A stretch of DNA of 8,897 bases from CBDAKK01 sp965216965 (GTDB taxonomy: Bacteria; Spirochaetota; Spirochaetia; WTKD01; G963693115): contig CBDCGX010000034.1 of assembly GCA_965216965.1 (NCBI GenBank), forward strand, positions 1-8,897, read 5' to 3'. The stretch's first letter is position 1. Each line of letters begins with the position of its first letter. The notes under the pieces are model-generated. The model was given only the letters and a program-made list of their open reading frames with translations, was not told the DNA's origin and did no database searches. This document shows positions 8,691-8,897 of this stretch, in pieces. The position numbers and the translations under genes are program-made.

Positions 8691-8897
8691 TTATTTTGGT
8701 ATTTGTATTTTCACTGGAGTGTTTCTCTGAGTTGTAGTGCCGTCTCCCAATTCTCCTCCTTTATTATATCCCCATCCCCACAGATTTCCATCAATATCTA
8801 TCCCTACTGTGTGAACTCTCCCAGCTGATGCCGCCTTCCATGTTGTCCCTCCCTGCTGCACTTGTACGGGGGTGCTTTTATTTGCTGTAGTGCCGTC
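8691..8897 (-). CDS. RCC1-repeat protein, C-terminal part
   Basis: The last 68 codons and stop of an RCC1 gene that continues past the right edge. The fragment opens D-G-T-T-A-N-K-S-T-P, contains one RCC1 repeat (H-T-V-G-I-D-I-D-G-N-L-W-G-W-G) and ends N-T-P-V-K-I-Q-I-P-K, nearly the same C-terminus as the middle gene. It differs in W-G-W-G for W-S-W-G, G-E-L-G for G-Q-L-G and a short linker Q-Q-G-G-T-T-W. It may be the missing 3' end of the gene that leaves the left edge, or a third paralogue. Confidence 0.85.
   Translation of the reverse strand, partial: DGTTANKSTPVQVQQGGTTWKAASAGRVHTVGIDIDGNLWGWGYNKGGELGDGTTTQRNTPVKIQIPK

Overview
The window looks like a small AT-rich bacterial plasmid, or possibly an integrated plasmid-like element. 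It carries a complete replication/maintenance backbone plus genes for RCC1-repeat lipoproteins. Every gene I can support is on the minus strand. The host cannot be fixed from this sequence. Strong AAGGAGG ribosome sites, TTGACA-type promoters, low GC and a lipobox signal fit a low-GC anaerobe (spirochaete such as Treponema, or a Firmicute); this is inference only.

Layout in order of transcription, right to left. 8897-8691: C-terminal end of an RCC1 gene (partial). 8690-8378: spacer with hairpin and promoter. 8377-7023: a seven-repeat RCC1 lipoprotein gene, put out of frame by a GA dinucleotide tract. 7022-6792: a related spacer with the promoter and inverted repeats of the next operon. 6791-4483: candidate antitoxin, RelE/ParE-type toxin, ParA, excisionase-like HTH protein, and a tyrosine recombinase interrupted by one in-frame stop. 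4482-4411: a short control region with an 11-bp inverted repeat. 4410-834: CHC2/TOPRIM primase, DnaB-like RecA helicase, and a large unrecognised protein that may be the replication initiator. 833-452: spacer with two 32-bp direct repeats, a perfect 17-bp hairpin and a promoter. 451-1: N-terminal part of a second RCC1 lipoprotein gene, in frame through its GA tract.

The most striking feature is the pair of RCC1 lipoprotein genes. In both, the start codon and ribosome site lie upstream of a long GA/TC repeat encoding alternating Ser-Leu, directly before a lipoprotein signal peptide. The left gene has 25 AG units and reads in frame (ON). The right gene has 20 units and stops after 22 codons (OFF). 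This is the classic layout of slipped-strand phase variation, and it sits beside a plasmid backbone.

The two window ends both fall in the same part of an RCC1 blade. Joining them would need exactly 8 more bases to restore the conserved G-Q-L-G-D-G motif and one continuous reading frame. The window may therefore be a circular plasmid linearised inside one RCC1 gene, with two RCC1 genes in all. I infer this; it is not shown.
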